A DNA stretch of 64,000 nucleotides from Selaginella moellendorffii (GCF_000143415.4 NW_003314325.1:804978-868977); one strand, 5' to 3'. Shown: positions 1 through 10,935, counted from the first letter of the stretch. Numbers and translations: made by a program. Notes: a model not told the origin generated them from the sequence alone.

Positions 1-151
1 CGCGGCACTGGAAGCGTATACAATTTCTAGATTTTGAAAAGCGCTGTTTTCTGCTAGATTCCAGTGGCTTGCAGGTTGGTGGTCGGTATAAACTCCGGGG
101 CACGCCGAAGTCCTATCTCGATACTGGAGCAAGTCATGTGTTGTCACCTCG
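1..151 (+). pseudogene. HISN3 (ProFAR isomerase) fragment, unit 1
   Basis: The first bases encode the end of HISN3 exon 3 (AALEAY) and bases 65-151 the next exon (GLQVGG, then [12 protein letters not shown]), ending at a GTAAGTG donor. The intact gene is at 12,010-13,277 on the other strand. The donor after AALEAY, GGCAAGT in the intact gene, is deleted here. A single-base insertion (GGTCGG) shifts the frame. This is a non-functional fragment whose upstream part lies outside the window. Confidence 0.8.
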
Positions 152-184
152 GTAAGTGTTTATATCAGTCTTGGAATTTAACTC

Positions 185-1213
185 TTAACATTGTGTGTGT
201 GTGAGATTAAGTTTTGCTCTGGCATTCTCTCGAGAGCGAGGAGTGCAATGCGATCGTCTGGATGGCAATGGTGCCAGCTTTTGCTCACAAGGGACTCCTC
301 TTGGAAACTTGAGTTTGGTGCCGGGAAGAGGCTCATCGCTTCTTGGAGGTGGCCAATTCCAGAGATAGGCCGAGAGGAGCACTGTGCGCGCCATCTTGCT
401 CTTGTAAGGCATTCGATCGTAAATAAACTTTGCATTTTCAAGATGGTTTCTAGAGGTGAGCATATGGATCATTGTTGCCCAAGAGATGAGCCATCTTTAG
501 GAAGGAATCTAGTGCCTCGTCCAAATGCCCATTCGAGGCATATGTGCCAAGCATGGAGTTCCAGGCCACCACGTGCCTCTCAAACAAACATTTAGCCTCC
601 TCCAAGCAGCCATGAGGTGCATAGCCGTCGATCATAGCCGTAAATGCCACCTCATTAAGATCCGGGGCATCTTCAAAGAGATTCTTTGCTTGCTCCATAT
701 GCCCGGCCTGGTGATATGGTCGTCCATGTTACTAGGGCATTCTATCAAAGAGATCTTTAGCTTCATCCAGCCGCTGGTTCTGGCAGTGGCCTTGGATCAT
801 GGCCGTCCACGGCGCGTGAGAGATGCCCGTTATGGGCCATGGCCGTGCTAGAAACGGGGGTTTGCTCCGGCATGGAGTGGAATACCGCCTCGGCGAGTAC
901 ATCTCGATCATCGCGTTCCAGGTGATGGAATTCTTTGCAGGGATGCGATCGAAGAGCTGCTTGGCGCGCTGCACGTCCCCGGCCGCGGCTTCAGGTCGTG
1001 GTTGCGAATGTAGGCCTGGAGGGTGAGATTCCAAGAGAAGAGATTGGGATCCGAGGTAGAATCGAAGACCGATCGCGCTTCCTCCAGGCAGCCGCAGCGG
1101 CCATACATCTGGACGAGGAGATTTCGCAGGAAGACGCTGTTGTTGTGGTCGCTGTGAAGGATCTGGGCGATGGATCCGGCGGCCATTGTCGCAAGATGTG
1201 ACGAGGGCGGCAA
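185..1213 (-). pseudogene. PPR (PLS-class) pseudogene, unit 1
   Basis: Reading 1213 down to 185, several pentatricopeptide repeats appear in different frames: QMYGRCGCLEEARSVFDS, then GDVQRAKQLFDRIPAKNSIT with WNAMIEMYS, then AMIQGHCQNQRLDEAKDLF, then EQAKNLFEDAPDLNEVAFTA with MIDGYA, then HVVAWNSMLGTYASNGHLDE. Intact members of this family bind organellar RNA. Frame changes between repeats, lost repeat ends and missing E/DYW extensions show decay. An in-frame start with a targeting peptide is not seen. Confidence 0.8.
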
Positions 1214-1329
1214 GCTCTTATGCGCATCGCATCATGGCCGTTGGATGATGGGGACGTCCGAGGTTCAAGTCCTGGCAGGTTCTAGCTTCCCGATGTTTTT
1301 CATGGCATCCCCGATCGCTCAGCTGCACT

Positions 1330-2240
1330 CCAAATGCCGGGCGCGCTCGTCAACGACAGAATTAACTTCCTGGACACAAGTGGAAGAGAGCAGGCTGGTT
1401 TTCCGGGCGATGGATCAAAAGGATATCATCTCCTAATGTCTTGCGCAGCTTACGTTTGGGTTGAGCGTCTCAGCGGCAGTGCAAGATCTATCCTATCCGG
1501 TAAGCTCTTATTCCGTTTGCTCTCTTCTTGTTTCTTCGTTTCCAGTTGTGAGTTTTCGATTATGTTGACACGGTTGTGATGATCGGACAAACCAGCACTT
1601 TCCAAAAGGACAGCACTATCCATACTTATGGAAGCATCGTCTACGTGAAATGCACATCTACTATACGATCTACATCTCGGACGACTGTCCTAAGTCCATC
1701 TACGGGTACAAGAAAACTCATTTATATTTTGGAGAGAACTAAACGAGTGAAAAATAGGTGGCCATAGAGACTGGAACCCTCCAAATACGCTGCGTTCTAG
1801 CTGATAGTCGTCAGCTGCTCTATACCGATGGCTTTCCAGTAAGAAACGTGTTTAACCGTGTTATATGTGCTTGCTTCAATGGAGCGTCCAACACCGCTCA
1901 AACAGGAGGCTTGGACATGCGAGTGATAGTAAGCAAGATAAGCAGGGTCTGACCTGAGGTTCTGCTCCGCCTCCACCACATCCAGCAGCTGATGATATCT
2001 CCAGAGGATCTCAAGGTCTGTCAATCTTTCTCCTCGAGTTTTAACAAGTTTGTCCTTTTACTGAGATCTTGGTTATCTCTTAAGGTTTCTAAGCAATGCA
2101 CGGCGTTATTGCTTTCTACAAAGACACCACGAGAGTCCTTGTTAACACTCTTGGATTTCAAAGTTATGGAGGCACACGCTCCATACGTCTGGGTGGGATG
2201 TTTTCTCAGAAATCCTGGAGGTCTCGACTTTTCTTGACTT
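1330..2240 (+). pseudogene. LL-diaminopimelate aminotransferase relic, unit 1
   Basis: Fragments match plant LL-DAP aminotransferase (AGD2/ALD1 group), a PLP enzyme of lysine synthesis. Seen here are MIGQTSTFQK with YGSIVYVKC (1576-1660), [20 protein letters not shown] followed by [13 protein letters not shown] (1815-1915), SPEDLK, AMHGVIAFYKDTTRVLVNT (2095-2155) and HAPYVWV (2170-2195). Stops and frame changes lie between them, and the stretch expected to hold the PLP lysine is not recognisable. This is a dead copy with partly preserved exon order. Confidence 0.85.
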
Positions 2241-2269
2241 TTAGTTTTAGGGAAGGTCAGGTATGGACG

Positions 2270-3129
2270 TCCATGAGCAAGATGAGATAGCAGTTTCGCA
2301 ATGGTTTCAAGAAGCATGAGCCGCAGGTCTTCGAGATCATAACCTTTTTAAAGTTTGGCATTGGACAGCGTGCGTTTCTCATCCAGACTCAAGGTATGTA
2401 TGTTTGGAGCTATGGCCGTTGTGCATTTTTTATGGTTTTTATGTTTTTGATGGAGGGAAACATACTGTGGGACTGCATCTCATTTCTAGACGATGCCACA
2501 GTGGCGATAATCAAGTCACTAGGTGGATTGAGAGCGATTGCCATTTCTCACCCGTATTACTACAGCACAAACTCTCGATGGAGCGAGGCTTTTGGAGGCG
2601 TCCCGGTTTATACCCGCGAATGGTATTGTCTACCTTTGTTTCTCTCTTTCATTTCGATCTCTCTGTATCCATACTTTTGCAGAGTGGTTTACCAGCATGA
2701 AAAGGTTAAGTTCTACTATGGGAGGGACTCACGCTTTTAGCCATTTTTCTGTTGCACAAATCCTCCACTGGTCTCATGGAGCTCAAGGAGAGGTGTTTTA
2801 TTCACTGGAGATATCTTACAGGTATAAACTTCTGTCGTTTACAAACTTTGTTTTCGTTTTGTTTTCCTCACTCCATGTTTGATTTGTAGGTGGGGATGGA
2901 CAACAAAACAGTGAGCATAATGAGATCGTATCCAAGCTATATACCACTCTCGTCCATGTTTGATTTGTAGGTGGGGATGGACAACAAAATAGTGAGCATA
3001 ATGAGATCGTATCTAAACTATATACCACTCTTGTCAAGCCACACTAAAAGGATAGGCCAGGTGATCGAGCCATGGGATTTTGGGAGGCTCTACATTGCGT
3101 TTCAGGACAGAGAGGATGACGCTGCTTAA
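2270..3129 (+). pseudogene. Metallo-beta-lactamase-like hydrolase relic, unit 1
   Basis: Colinear with the intact gene at 37,522-38,403 (-). Matching blocks include GNILWDCISFLDDATV, then KSLGGLRAIAISHP, SEAFGGVPVY, a VYQHEKVKFY block and VGMDNK. It is broken by a stop replacing Leu in the first exon (AGATAGCAG near 2284), by a deletion removing the GGHFAGAQ metal-ligand block, and by a duplication of about 65 bp containing the VGMDNK acceptor region (2877-2940 and 2957-3005). Confidence 0.85.
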
Positions 3130-3336
3130 GCATCACAATTATCGATTGACTCTCAAGTAATGAATCAGACTGAAACTCGAGATGTCTTTCTGATTATGAT
3201 TTGCCATAACATTGTTTCCAAAGCTAAATTGGACATTTGTTTTTGTGAGGGAGAAAATGCCACAATCAACTTAGAGTGAGCAGTGTTACAGCATACACAG
3301 TGGATACATGGAGTTTCTTTTTACAAGATCTTTTGT

Positions 3337-3981
3337 CTAACCTCTAAGCTTCTCCAATGCTTGTCTTACATCTTCAACTCTTGCAATTTCCTTAAGCAGA
3401 TTGCTTATCTTCTTCAATTCATCATATTTATGCCCTTTCCTGTTTTTGAATGCCCGGATGACAATTCCATTGCTGGGCTGCAAGCAAAAGGACTCTGGCT
3501 TGTCGTCCACGATAACCGTGTGTCTGAGGTCCCGCCCTAACCTTGAAAGATCTTTCACAACCTTTCTCCCTCCCACTTCCTTGGGCGAGCATGAATCTCT
3601 GTAGAGGCGATGGGTGAAGAGATTCCCAGCTGGGTCGAGCCTATCCAATATCCTGTCCGCACAAGGCTTCACCGCTCGAGTAAAAACCACGATCTCATAT
3701 ATCTGACTCATCTCATTTAGAAATGTATCCACACCCGGCCGCTTTGCGACAAGGTAGCGCTGCAATGGAAGAATCTTCCCACTGAAGAGTTTGAGGGACG
3801 CTGTGGCCTTGTGGGCATGGATTAGTGTCTCGTCCATGTCTAACACAAGCGTGGGTTTTTCCTCCAAAGCTGGCGGTAGTAGTGGAGAACTGTGTGTCAC
3901 CTTTACCTTTTTGTTCTTTACTTTGGTCACCATGTCGAGCGTTGCAAAACTCCAATCGCCATATTCTCTCACCCTCTTCAT
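3337..3981 (-). CDS. SCP/FCP1-type CTD-phosphatase-like protein (HAD family), copy 1
   Basis: Encodes 214 residues from a clear ATG (3981) to a stop with no intron. The HAD motif I nucleophile region VLDMDETLIHAH (about residues 46-57) is the DxDxT signature of small CTD phosphatases. YEIVVFTRAVKPCADRILD and the motif III region TVIVDDKPESF follow at the usual spacing. Family members dephosphorylate serine in the RNA polymerase II CTD or other phosphoproteins, but the substrate is unknown here. The protein is short, essentially catalytic domain only. The copy at 8346-8990 differs by a handful of residues, while the other two paralogues in the window are broken. Lack of introns, unlike its neighbours, could mean retro-origin (inference). 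Confidence 0.85.
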   Translation of the reverse strand: MKRVREYGDWSFATLDMVTKVKNKKVKVTHSSPLLPPALEEKPTLVLDMDETLIHAHKATASLKLFSGKILPLQRYLVAKRPGVDTFLNEMSQIYEIVVFTRAVKPCADRILDRLDPAGNLFTHRLYRDSCSPKEVGGRKVVKDLSRLGRDLRHTVIVDDKPESFCLQPSNGIVIRAFKNRKGHKYDELKKISNLLKEIARVEDVRQALEKLRG

Positions 3982-4439
3982 CGCTCTGATAAAAAAGAAA
4001 GAAAGAACGCAAGCCCTAATTGTAAAGGATCTTTATAAATCAAATTAAATACACATTACTAAATATACCATAATTCTGGCCGTAGAAAATTTCATGGATT
4101 TTTTCTCTCAGGCTCGCTGGTTTTGGAGGTGGGAGCGTTGTCCCGCTTAAATGGCAATCCACAGTTTGAGAGGAGTATGCGCAGTACTAGTGAACTGAAC
4201 TTACTGGGAATGAACCTTGACATAACTGAGGATTTGTTCGATTGCATATTCTGGAACGCAGAGAGAGTTCAGTAGCTTTGGTTCTGACCTCCAGCATGGA
4301 TGTAAAGCGGATTTGAGTCACTGAAGGCGGAAGTTTGCCGGCTGAGAAAGAATCCAACAGCTCCAAATTTCCTTCTCAAGATGTTTGTCTTTCGCTGATA
4401 TCTATTCTGACTTGAGCATTGAGAAGGTGTGTTTCATTG

Positions 4440-4850
4440 TAGATCATTCCAACCATGGTGGTGAAACCATGGTTATCAACGTTAAGGTGCTACTACTGCC
4501 ACTGGAGTAAAAGTTTGTGCGAGCTTTTGTGTGAGTTCGTGCTCTTGGATGTTTATCTATGGGAGATTGCCCCCTTTGTTTGCTCAATCTATTCTCTTTT
4601 CTCTTGGCTCTCCAGAAATTATGGCTCCTACTCGAAAGCTTGTGCTTGCATCGCTCCTCTAATGCCTGGTCATCACTGCGGCTTTTGCTGCTGCAGTTTT
4701 GTTTAGTTCTTTCTCCAAAATCTCGATAGTTTCTGTGTCCACACCAGCGACGACCATGGCGATCCATCAGCAAACTACAGTGCTCAATAGTATAACTCTC
4801 TGTGTGTTTTTCATGACGTTTTTTCTGTGGATCTTAGCCTTCCTTTACAC
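4440..4850 (+). pseudogene. Secreted-peptide gene, first exon, unit 1 (nonsense mutation)
   Basis: After an apparent 5' UTR with a candidate intron ending CTCTCCAG, the ATG at 4621 opens MAPTRKLVLASLL and then hits TAA (CTCCTCTAATGC) where unit 2 has TCA. Unit 2 continues into SCLVITAAFA, a signal-peptide core. No downstream exon with the PSY-like motif of the 56,798-57,220 gene is present. It is a broken 5' fragment of that family. Confidence 0.6.
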
Positions 4851-4925
4851 TGCTAGGCCATGTTTTGTTCTTTGAAGTTAAGCTTGACTCGAGAAAATAA
4901 AGTGGTCAAGAAATGGATGATCTTG

Positions 4926-5168
4926 CTCGCCGGGTCTACTCTGCTGGATTTGTCACAGTCTTCGCTGGTTGTGAATTTCGAGTCGGAGGACACGTTCATT
5001 GACCCTGAAGGCAGCGCTCGCGGCAGTGGAAGCGTATACAATTTCTAGATTTTGAAAAGCGCTGTTTTCTGCTAGATTCCAAGTGGCTTGCAGGTTGGTG
5101 GTGGTATAAACTCGGGGAACGCGAAGTCCTATCTCGATACTGGAGCAAGTCATGTGTTGTCACCTCGG
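4926..5168 (+). pseudogene. HISN3 fragment at the unit 1/unit 2 junction
   Basis: Encodes pieces of HISN3 exon 3, [20 protein letters not shown] (4936-4995) then [10 protein letters not shown] (5008-5038), and exon 4 (5083-5168; [13 protein letters not shown], then the GTAAGTG donor). About 30 residues between the two exon 3 pieces are deleted relative to the intact gene at 12,010-13,277. It lies just downstream of the peptide-gene exon, repeating the peptide-HISN3 pairing seen at 9.9-13.3 kb. Confidence 0.85.
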
Positions 5169-5201
5169 TAAGTGTTTTATATCAGTCTTGGAATTTAACT
5201 C

Positions 5202-6231
5202 TTAACATTGTGTGTGTGTGAGATTAAGTTTTGCTCTGGCATTCTCTCGAGAGCGAGGAGTGCAATGCGATCGTCTGGATGGCAATGGTGCCGGATTTCG
5301 CTCACAAGGGACTCCTCTTGGAAACTCGAGTTTGGTGCCCGGAAGAGGCTCATCGCTTCTTGGAGGTGGCCAATTCCAGAGATAGGCCGAGAGGAGCACT
5401 GTGCGCGCCATCTTGCTCTTGTAAGGCATTCGATCGTAAATAAACTTTGCATTTTCAAGATGGTTTCTAGAGGTGAGCATATGGATCATTGTTGCCCAAG
5501 AGATGAGCCATCTTTAGGAAGGAATCTAGTGCCTCGTCCAAATGCCCATTCGAGGCATATGCGCCAAGCATGGAGTTCCAGGCCACCACGTGCCTCTCAA
5601 ACAAACATTTAGCCTCCTCCAAGCAGCCATGAGGTGCATAGCCGTCGATCATAGCCGTAAATGCCACCTCATTAAGATCCGGGGCATCTTCAAAGAGATT
5701 CTTTGCTTGCTCCATATGCCCGGCCTGGTGATCATGGTCGTCCATGTTACTAGGGCATTCTATCAAAGAGATCTTTAGCTTCATCCAGCCGCTGGTTCTG
5801 GCAGTGGCCTTGGATCATGGCCGTCCACGGCGCGTGAGAGATGCCCGTTATGGGTCATGGCCGTGCTAGAAACGGGGGTTTGCTCCGGCATGGAGTGGAA
5901 TACCGCCTCGGCGAGTACATCTCGATCATCGCGTTCCAGGTGATGGAATTCTTTGCAGGGATGCGATCGAAGAGCTGCTTGGCGCGCTGCACGTCCCCGG
6001 CCGCGGCTTCAGGTCGTGGTTGCGAATGTAGGCCTGGAGGGTGAGATTCCAAGAGAAGAGATTGGGATCCGAGGTAGAATCGAAGACCGATCGCGCTTCC
6101 TCCAGGCAGCCGCAGCGGCCATACATCTGGACGAGGAGATTTCGCAGGAAGACGCTGTTGTTGTGGTCGCTGTGAAGGATCTGGGCGATGGATCCGGCGG
6201 CCATTGTCGCAAGATGTGACGAGGGCGGCAA
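5202..6231 (-). pseudogene. PPR (PLS-class) pseudogene, unit 2
   Basis: Near-identical copy of the PPR relic at 185-1213 with the same broken frames. One stretch stays open slightly longer (5467-5784): EQAKNLFEDAPDLNEVAFTA, then AWNSMLGAYASNGHLDEALD. No full-length reading frame exists. Confidence 0.8.
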
Positions 6232-6347
6232 GCTCTTATGCGCATCGCATCATGGCCGTTGGATGATGGGGACGTCCGAGGTTCAAGTCCTGGCAGGTTC
6301 TAGCTTCCCGATGTTTTTCATGGCATCCCCGATCGCTCAGCTGCACT

Positions 6348-7258
6348 CCAAATGCCGGGCGCGCTCGTCAACGACAGAATTAACTTCCTGGACACAAGTG
6401 GAAGAGAGCAGGCTGGTTTTCCGGGCGATGGATCAAAAGGATATCATCTCCTAATGTCTTGCGCAGCTTACGTTTGGGTTGAGCGTCTCAGCGGCAGTGC
6501 AAGATCTATCCTATCCGGTAAGCTCTTATTCCGTTTGCTCTCTTCTTGTTTCTTCGTTTCCAGTTGTGAGTTTTCGATTATGTTGACACGGTTGTGATGA
6601 TCGGACAAACCAGCACTTTCCAAAAGGACAGCACTATCCATACTTATGGAAGCATCGTCTACGTGAAATGCACATCTACTATACGATCTACATCTCGGAC
6701 GACTGTCCTAAGTCCATCTACCGGTACAAGAAAACTCATTTATATTTTGGAGAGAACTAAACGAGTGAAAAATAGGTGGCCATAGAGACTGGAACCCTCC
6801 AAATACGCTGCGTTCTAGCTGATAGTCGTCAGCTGCTCTATACCGATGGCTTTCCAGTAAGAAACGTGTTTAACCGTGTTATATGCGCTTGCTTCAATGG
6901 AGCGTCCAACACCGCTCAAACAGGAGGCTTGGACATGCGAGTGATAGTAAGCAAGATAAGCAGGGTCTGACCTGAGGTTCTGCTCCGCCTCCACCACATC
7001 CAGCAGCTGATGATATCTCCAGAGGATCTCAAGGTCTGTCAATCTTTCTCCTCGAGTTTTAACAAGTTTGTCCTTTTACTGAGATCTTGGTTATCTCTTA
7101 AGGTTTCTAAGCAATGCACGGCGTTATTGCTTTCTACAAAGACACCACGAGAATCCTTGTTAACACTCTCGGATTTCAAAGTTATGGAGGCACACGCTCC
7201 ATACGTCTGGGTGGTATGTTTTCTCAGAAATCCTGGAGGTCTCGAGTTTTCTTGACTT
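6348..7258 (+). pseudogene. LL-diaminopimelate aminotransferase relic, unit 2
   Basis: Copy of the relic at 1330-2240 with the same blocks ([56 protein letters not shown]) and the same interruptions. Silent and missense differences are scattered, showing that both copies drift without coding constraint. Confidence 0.85.
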
Positions 7259-7287
7259 TTAGTTTTAGGGAAGGTCAGGTATGGACG

Positions 7288-8138
7288 TCCATGAGCAAGA
7301 TGAGATAGCAGTTTCGCAATGGTTTCAAGAAGCATGAGCCGCAGGTCTTCGAGATCATAACCTTTTTAAAGTTTGGCATTGGACAGCGTGCGTTTCTCAT
7401 CCAGACTCAAGGTATGTATGTTTGGAGCTATGGCCGTTGTGCATTTTTTATGGTTTTTATGTTTTTGATGGAGGGAAACATACTGTGGGACTGCATCTCA
7501 TTTCTAGACGATGCCACAGTGGCGATAATCAAGTCACTAGGTGGATTGAGAGCGATTGCCACCTCTCACCCGCATTACTACAGCACAAACTCTCGATGGA
7601 GCGAGGCTTTTGGAGGCGTCCCGGTTTATACCCGGGAATGGTATTGTCTACCTTTGTTTCTCTCTTTCATTTCGATCTCTCTGTATCCATACTTTTGCAG
7701 AGTGGTTTACCAGCACGAAAAGGTGAAGTTCTACTATGGGAGGGACTCACGCTTTTAGCCTTGCACAAATCCTCCACTGGTCTCATGGAGCTCAAGGAGA
7801 GGTGTTTTATTCACTGGAGATATCTTACAGGTATAAACTTCTGTCGTTTACAAACTTTGTTTTCGTTTTGTTTTCCTCACTCCATGTTTGATTTGTAGGT
7901 GGGGATGGACAACAAAACAGTGAGCATAATGAGATCGTACCCAAAGTATATACCACTCTCGTCCATGTTTGATTTGTAGGTGGGGATGGACAACAAAATA
8001 GTGAGGATAGTGAGATCGTATTTAAACTATGTACCACTCTTGTCAAGCCACACTAAAAGGATAGGCCAGGTGATCGAGCCATGGGATTTTGGGAGGCTCT
8101 ACATTGCGTTTCAGGACAGAGAGGATGACGCTGCTTAA
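7288..8138 (+). pseudogene. Metallo-beta-lactamase-like hydrolase relic, unit 2
   Basis: Copy of the relic at 2270-3129. It shares the AGATAGCAG nonsense codon, the loss of the GGHFAGAQ block and the duplicated VGMDNK region, so these lesions predate the tandem duplication. It also has its own short deletion near 7758, where unit 1 reads ATTTTTCTG. Confidence 0.85.
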
Positions 8139-8345
8139 GCATCACAATTATCGATTGACTCTCAAGTAATGAATCAGACTGAAACTCGAGATGTCTTTCT
8201 GATTATGATTTGCCATAACATTGTTTCCAAAGCTAAATTGGACATTTGTTTTTGTGAGGGAGAAAATGCCACAATCAACTTAGAGTGAGCAGTGTTACAG
8301 CATACACAGTGGATACATGGAGTTTCTTTTTACAAGATCTTTTGT

Positions 8346-8990
8346 CTAACCTCTAAGCTTCTCCAATGCTTGTCTTACATCTTCAACTCTTGCAATTTCC
8401 TTAAGCAGATTGCTTATCTTCTTCAATTCATCATATTTATGCCCTTTCCTGTTTTTGAATGCCCGGATGACAATTCCATTGCTGGGCTGCAAGCAAAAGG
8501 ACTCTGGCTTGTCGTCCACGATCACCGTGTGTTTGAGGTCCCGCCCTAACCTTGAAAGATCTTTCACAACCTTTCTCCCTCCCACTTCCTTGGGCGAGCA
8601 TGAATCTCTGTAGAGGCGATGGGTGAAGAGATTCCCAGCTGGGTCGAGCCTATCCAATATCCTGTCCGCATAAGGCTTCACCGCTCGAGTAAAAACCACG
8701 ATCTCGTATATTTGACTCATCTCATTTAGAAATGTATCCACACCTGGCCGCTTTGCGACAAGGTAGCGCTGCAATGGAAGAGTCTTCCCACTGAAGAGCT
8801 TGAGGGATGCTGTGGCCTTGTGGGCATGAATTAGTGTCTCGTCCATGTCTAACACAAGCATGGGTTTCTCCTCCAAAGTTGGCGGTAGTAGTGGAGAACT
8901 GTGTGTCACCTTTACCTTTTTGTTCTTTACTTTGGTCACCATGTCGAGCGTTGCAAAACTCCAATCGCCATATTCTCTCGCCCTCTTCAT
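8346..8990 (-). CDS. SCP/FCP1-type CTD-phosphatase-like protein (HAD family), copy 2
   Basis: Intact, intronless, 214 residues and nearly identical to the gene at 3337-3981. It keeps the DMDET nucleophile motif, the YEIVVFTRAVKPYADRILD segment and IVDDKPESF. Differences from copy 1 are conservative (V/A near the N-terminus, T/M before VLDMDET, C/Y after AVKP, R/K before HTVIVDD). Two intact tandem copies suggest either selection or a very recent duplication. It likely acts on a phospho-Ser/Thr protein in the nucleus or cytosol (family knowledge). Confidence 0.85.
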   Translation of the reverse strand: MKRAREYGDWSFATLDMVTKVKNKKVKVTHSSPLLPPTLEEKPMLVLDMDETLIHAHKATASLKLFSGKTLPLQRYLVAKRPGVDTFLNEMSQIYEIVVFTRAVKPYADRILDRLDPAGNLFTHRLYRDSCSPKEVGGRKVVKDLSRLGRDLKHTVIVDDKPESFCLQPSNGIVIRAFKNRKGHKYDELKKISNLLKEIARVEDVRQALEKLRG

Positions 8991-9649
8991 CGCTCTGATA
9001 AAAAAGAAAGAAAGAACGCAAGCCCTAATTGTAAAGGATCTTTATAAATCAAATTAAATACACTTTACTAAATATACCATAATTCTGGCCGTAGAAAATT
9101 TCATGGATTTTTTCTCTCAGGCTCGCTGGTTTTGGAGGTGGGAGCGTTGTCCCGCTTAAATGGCAATCCACAGTTTGAGAGGAGTATGCGCAGTACTAGT
9201 GAACTGAACTTACTGGGAACGAACCTTGACATAACTGAAGATTTGTTCGATTGCATATTCTGGAACGCAGAGAGAGTTCAGTAGCTTTGGTTCTGACCTC
9301 CAGCATGGATGTAAAGCGGATTTGAGTCACTGAAGGCGGAAGTTTGCTGGCTGAGAAAGAATCCAACAGCTCCAAATTTCCTTTAGCTCCAATCTAAACT
9401 CGCCTCAAGATGTTCGTCTTTCGCTGATATCTATTCTGACTTGAGCATTGAGAAGGTGTGTTTCATTGTAGATCATTCCAACCATGGTGGTGAAACCATG
9501 GTTATCAACGTTAAGGTGCTACTACTGCCACTGGAGTAAAAGTTTGTGCGAGCTTTTGTGTGAGTTCGTGCTCTTGGATCTTTATCTATGGGAGATTGCC
9601 CCCTTTGTTTGCTCAATCTATTCTCTTTTCTCTTGGCTCTCCAGAAATT

Positions 9650-9913
9650 ATGGCTCCTACTCGAAAGCTTGTGCTTGCATCGCTCCTCTCATGCCTGGTC
9701 ATCACTGCGGCTTTTGCCGCTGCAGTTTTGTTTAGTTCTTTCTCCAAAATCTCGATAGTTTCTGTGTCCACACCAGCGACGACCATGGCGATCCATCAGC
9801 AAACTACAGTGCTCAATAGTATAACTCTCTGTGTGTTTTCCATGACGTTTTTTCTGTGGATCTTAGCCTTCCTTTACAGTACAGATCCTGCCCGAGTGTA
9901 CTCAAAACAGTAA
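9650..9913 (+). CDS. Small secreted/membrane protein derived from the peptide-gene first exon, unit 2
   Basis: Open frame of 87 residues: a signal peptide (MAPTRKLVLASLLSCLVITA, then AFA) followed by a Ser/Thr-rich stretch and a second hydrophobic segment (SITLCVFSMTFFLWILAFLY), ending STDPARVYSKQ. The first 27 codons match exon 1 of the PSY-like gene at 56,798-57,220. The intron has been read through or lost, so the tail is novel sequence with no recognised homology. Expression is uncertain. It may be a truncated pseudogene that happens to stay open. Confidence 0.4.
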   Translation: MAPTRKLVLASLLSCLVITAAFAAAVLFSSFSKISIVSVSTPATTMAIHQQTTVLNSITLCVFSMTFFLWILAFLYSTDPARVYSKQ

Positions 9914-10060
9914 GAAACTATCAAGATTCTAGGGAAGAAAACTGCTACCTTCATTTCCAGCAGGAAAAGCAGAAGTGATGAGCAAGCACAAGGTAAAGCT
10001 CCATGAGACACAGTGTGAAGTGTTGGTCACTGAATGGTAGCTACTGGAGTTATTGTTGAT
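9905..10060 (-). pseudogene. Secreted-peptide gene relic on the minus strand
   Basis: The stretch from 9905 to about 10,060 aligns with 11,680-11,930 (AAACTGCTACCTTCATTTCC, GTAAAGCTCCA, AAGTGTTGGTCACTGAATGG) but has lost the bases encoding the start of the signal peptide. It lies head-on against the plus-strand copy at 9650-9913. It is the decayed partner of the peptide-HISN3 pair to its right. Confidence 0.55.
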
Positions 10061-10169
10061 TACCGTTACCATGAACATAATTATGCTTGGAATCCTGATC
10101 CACATTTCCCTGCTCCCCAAGTGGGGAGTACATCACAACCAAAAATGTGATATAGACAAAGGTTATGAC

Positions 10170-10935
10170 AAGTAAATCAACAGTTTTTTTGCTGATTTCT
10201 GTCCCAACTCAAGACATCGCAATATGAAACATTGCCTCCAAATATGTCGAGAGAAGAGCCAGCAGTCCAGCATTTCTGTTGAGATCCAGATCTTCGAGCG
10301 ATGTTACTGCACCAGCATACGTAACCGGGAGCTACACCAATAGTCACTCACAACTAAGCATGAAGAGTCCAAGATGATACGTACTGGAAACCAAGATGTT
10401 GACAAGCTCCTCATCGATTCCCGGCCTGGTGTGGTGGTAAGATTCCAGCTTAAACTATTCTACTTGTCTTACGTTTTCCTTCCGAGATCCACCTCATGGA
10501 CATGAAAGTTAAGATTGCGCTAAACCAGCTAGAGTTTCTATCAATGATTGGCAGATCACTAAACTTTTTGCCACCAGTCAGTATACTCCATCCTGACAAG
10601 ACATTTTCTTTTAGATATGTTACTACAAGGAATTTACTCGCCTTCTTGCTGCAACTCAGGTCCAAAACAAGCCTCTTCCAACCTAAGACGATCAAGCACT
10701 GGCAATCACATGACTCGCTCTAGCATCGAGTCGTGTTCCACAAGTTGACACCACCACCGATCTGCAAGCCAGCAGAAGATCAATGTAATAGAAAGAAACA
10801 TTTTCTAAACATTACTTGCCCAACAGTGCCGTGAGCGCTGCTTTCAAGCTCAAAGAATCTCCCCGGTTTTGAACTCATTGGTGCTCCTGGGATTGCAATT
10901 CACATGGGAGAATTCCAGCGGATCGTCAAGCTGTG
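10170..10935 (-). pseudogene. HISN3 pseudogene, 3' half
   Basis: Colinear with the intact HISN3 from its last exon upward: a block like 12,010-12,180 (AAGACATCGCAATATGAAAC), a block like 12,289-12,375, the KRLVLDLSC block (near 10,660) and the end of exon 3 (AGCGCTGCTTTCAAGCTCAA, near 10,835). Small deletions and stops interrupt each exon. It is followed by an exon 3 piece in the opposite direction, so the locus has also been inverted internally. Confidence 0.8.

Larger units (their letters stand above)
1..4850. repeat. Tandem duplication, unit 1 (5' end cut by window)
   Basis: This is the first copy of a ~5.0 kb direct repeat. Base 1 aligns with base 5019, and the match runs with few substitutions and small indels to about 4850. 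The phosphatase genes are offset by 5009 bp and the peptide exon by ~5029 bp. Order inside the unit: HISN3 fragment (+), PPR pseudogene (-), aminotransferase relic (+), MBL relic (+), CTD-phosphatase-like gene (-), secreted-peptide first exon (+). The near identity of non-coding sequence implies a recent duplication. Confidence 0.95.
5019..9878. repeat. Tandem duplication, unit 2
   Basis: Second copy of the ~5.0 kb direct repeat, with the same gene order and orientation as unit 1. The copies separate after the shared string CTTCCTTTAC (unit 1 near 4848, unit 2 near 9877). Unit 1 then continues into an HISN3 fragment (+), while unit 2 continues into a peptide-gene relic on the minus strand. 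Unit 2 keeps the peptide exon open, whereas unit 1 has a stop in it. Confidence 0.95.

Noticed and set aside
1330-2240. LL-diaminopimelate aminotransferase as an active gene
   Set aside because: All three copies have stops and frame changes, and no recognisable PLP-lysine region.
9650-9913. Bona fide peptide hormone gene
   Set aside because: It has the signal-peptide exon but no PSY-like motif; kept only as a low-confidence small protein.
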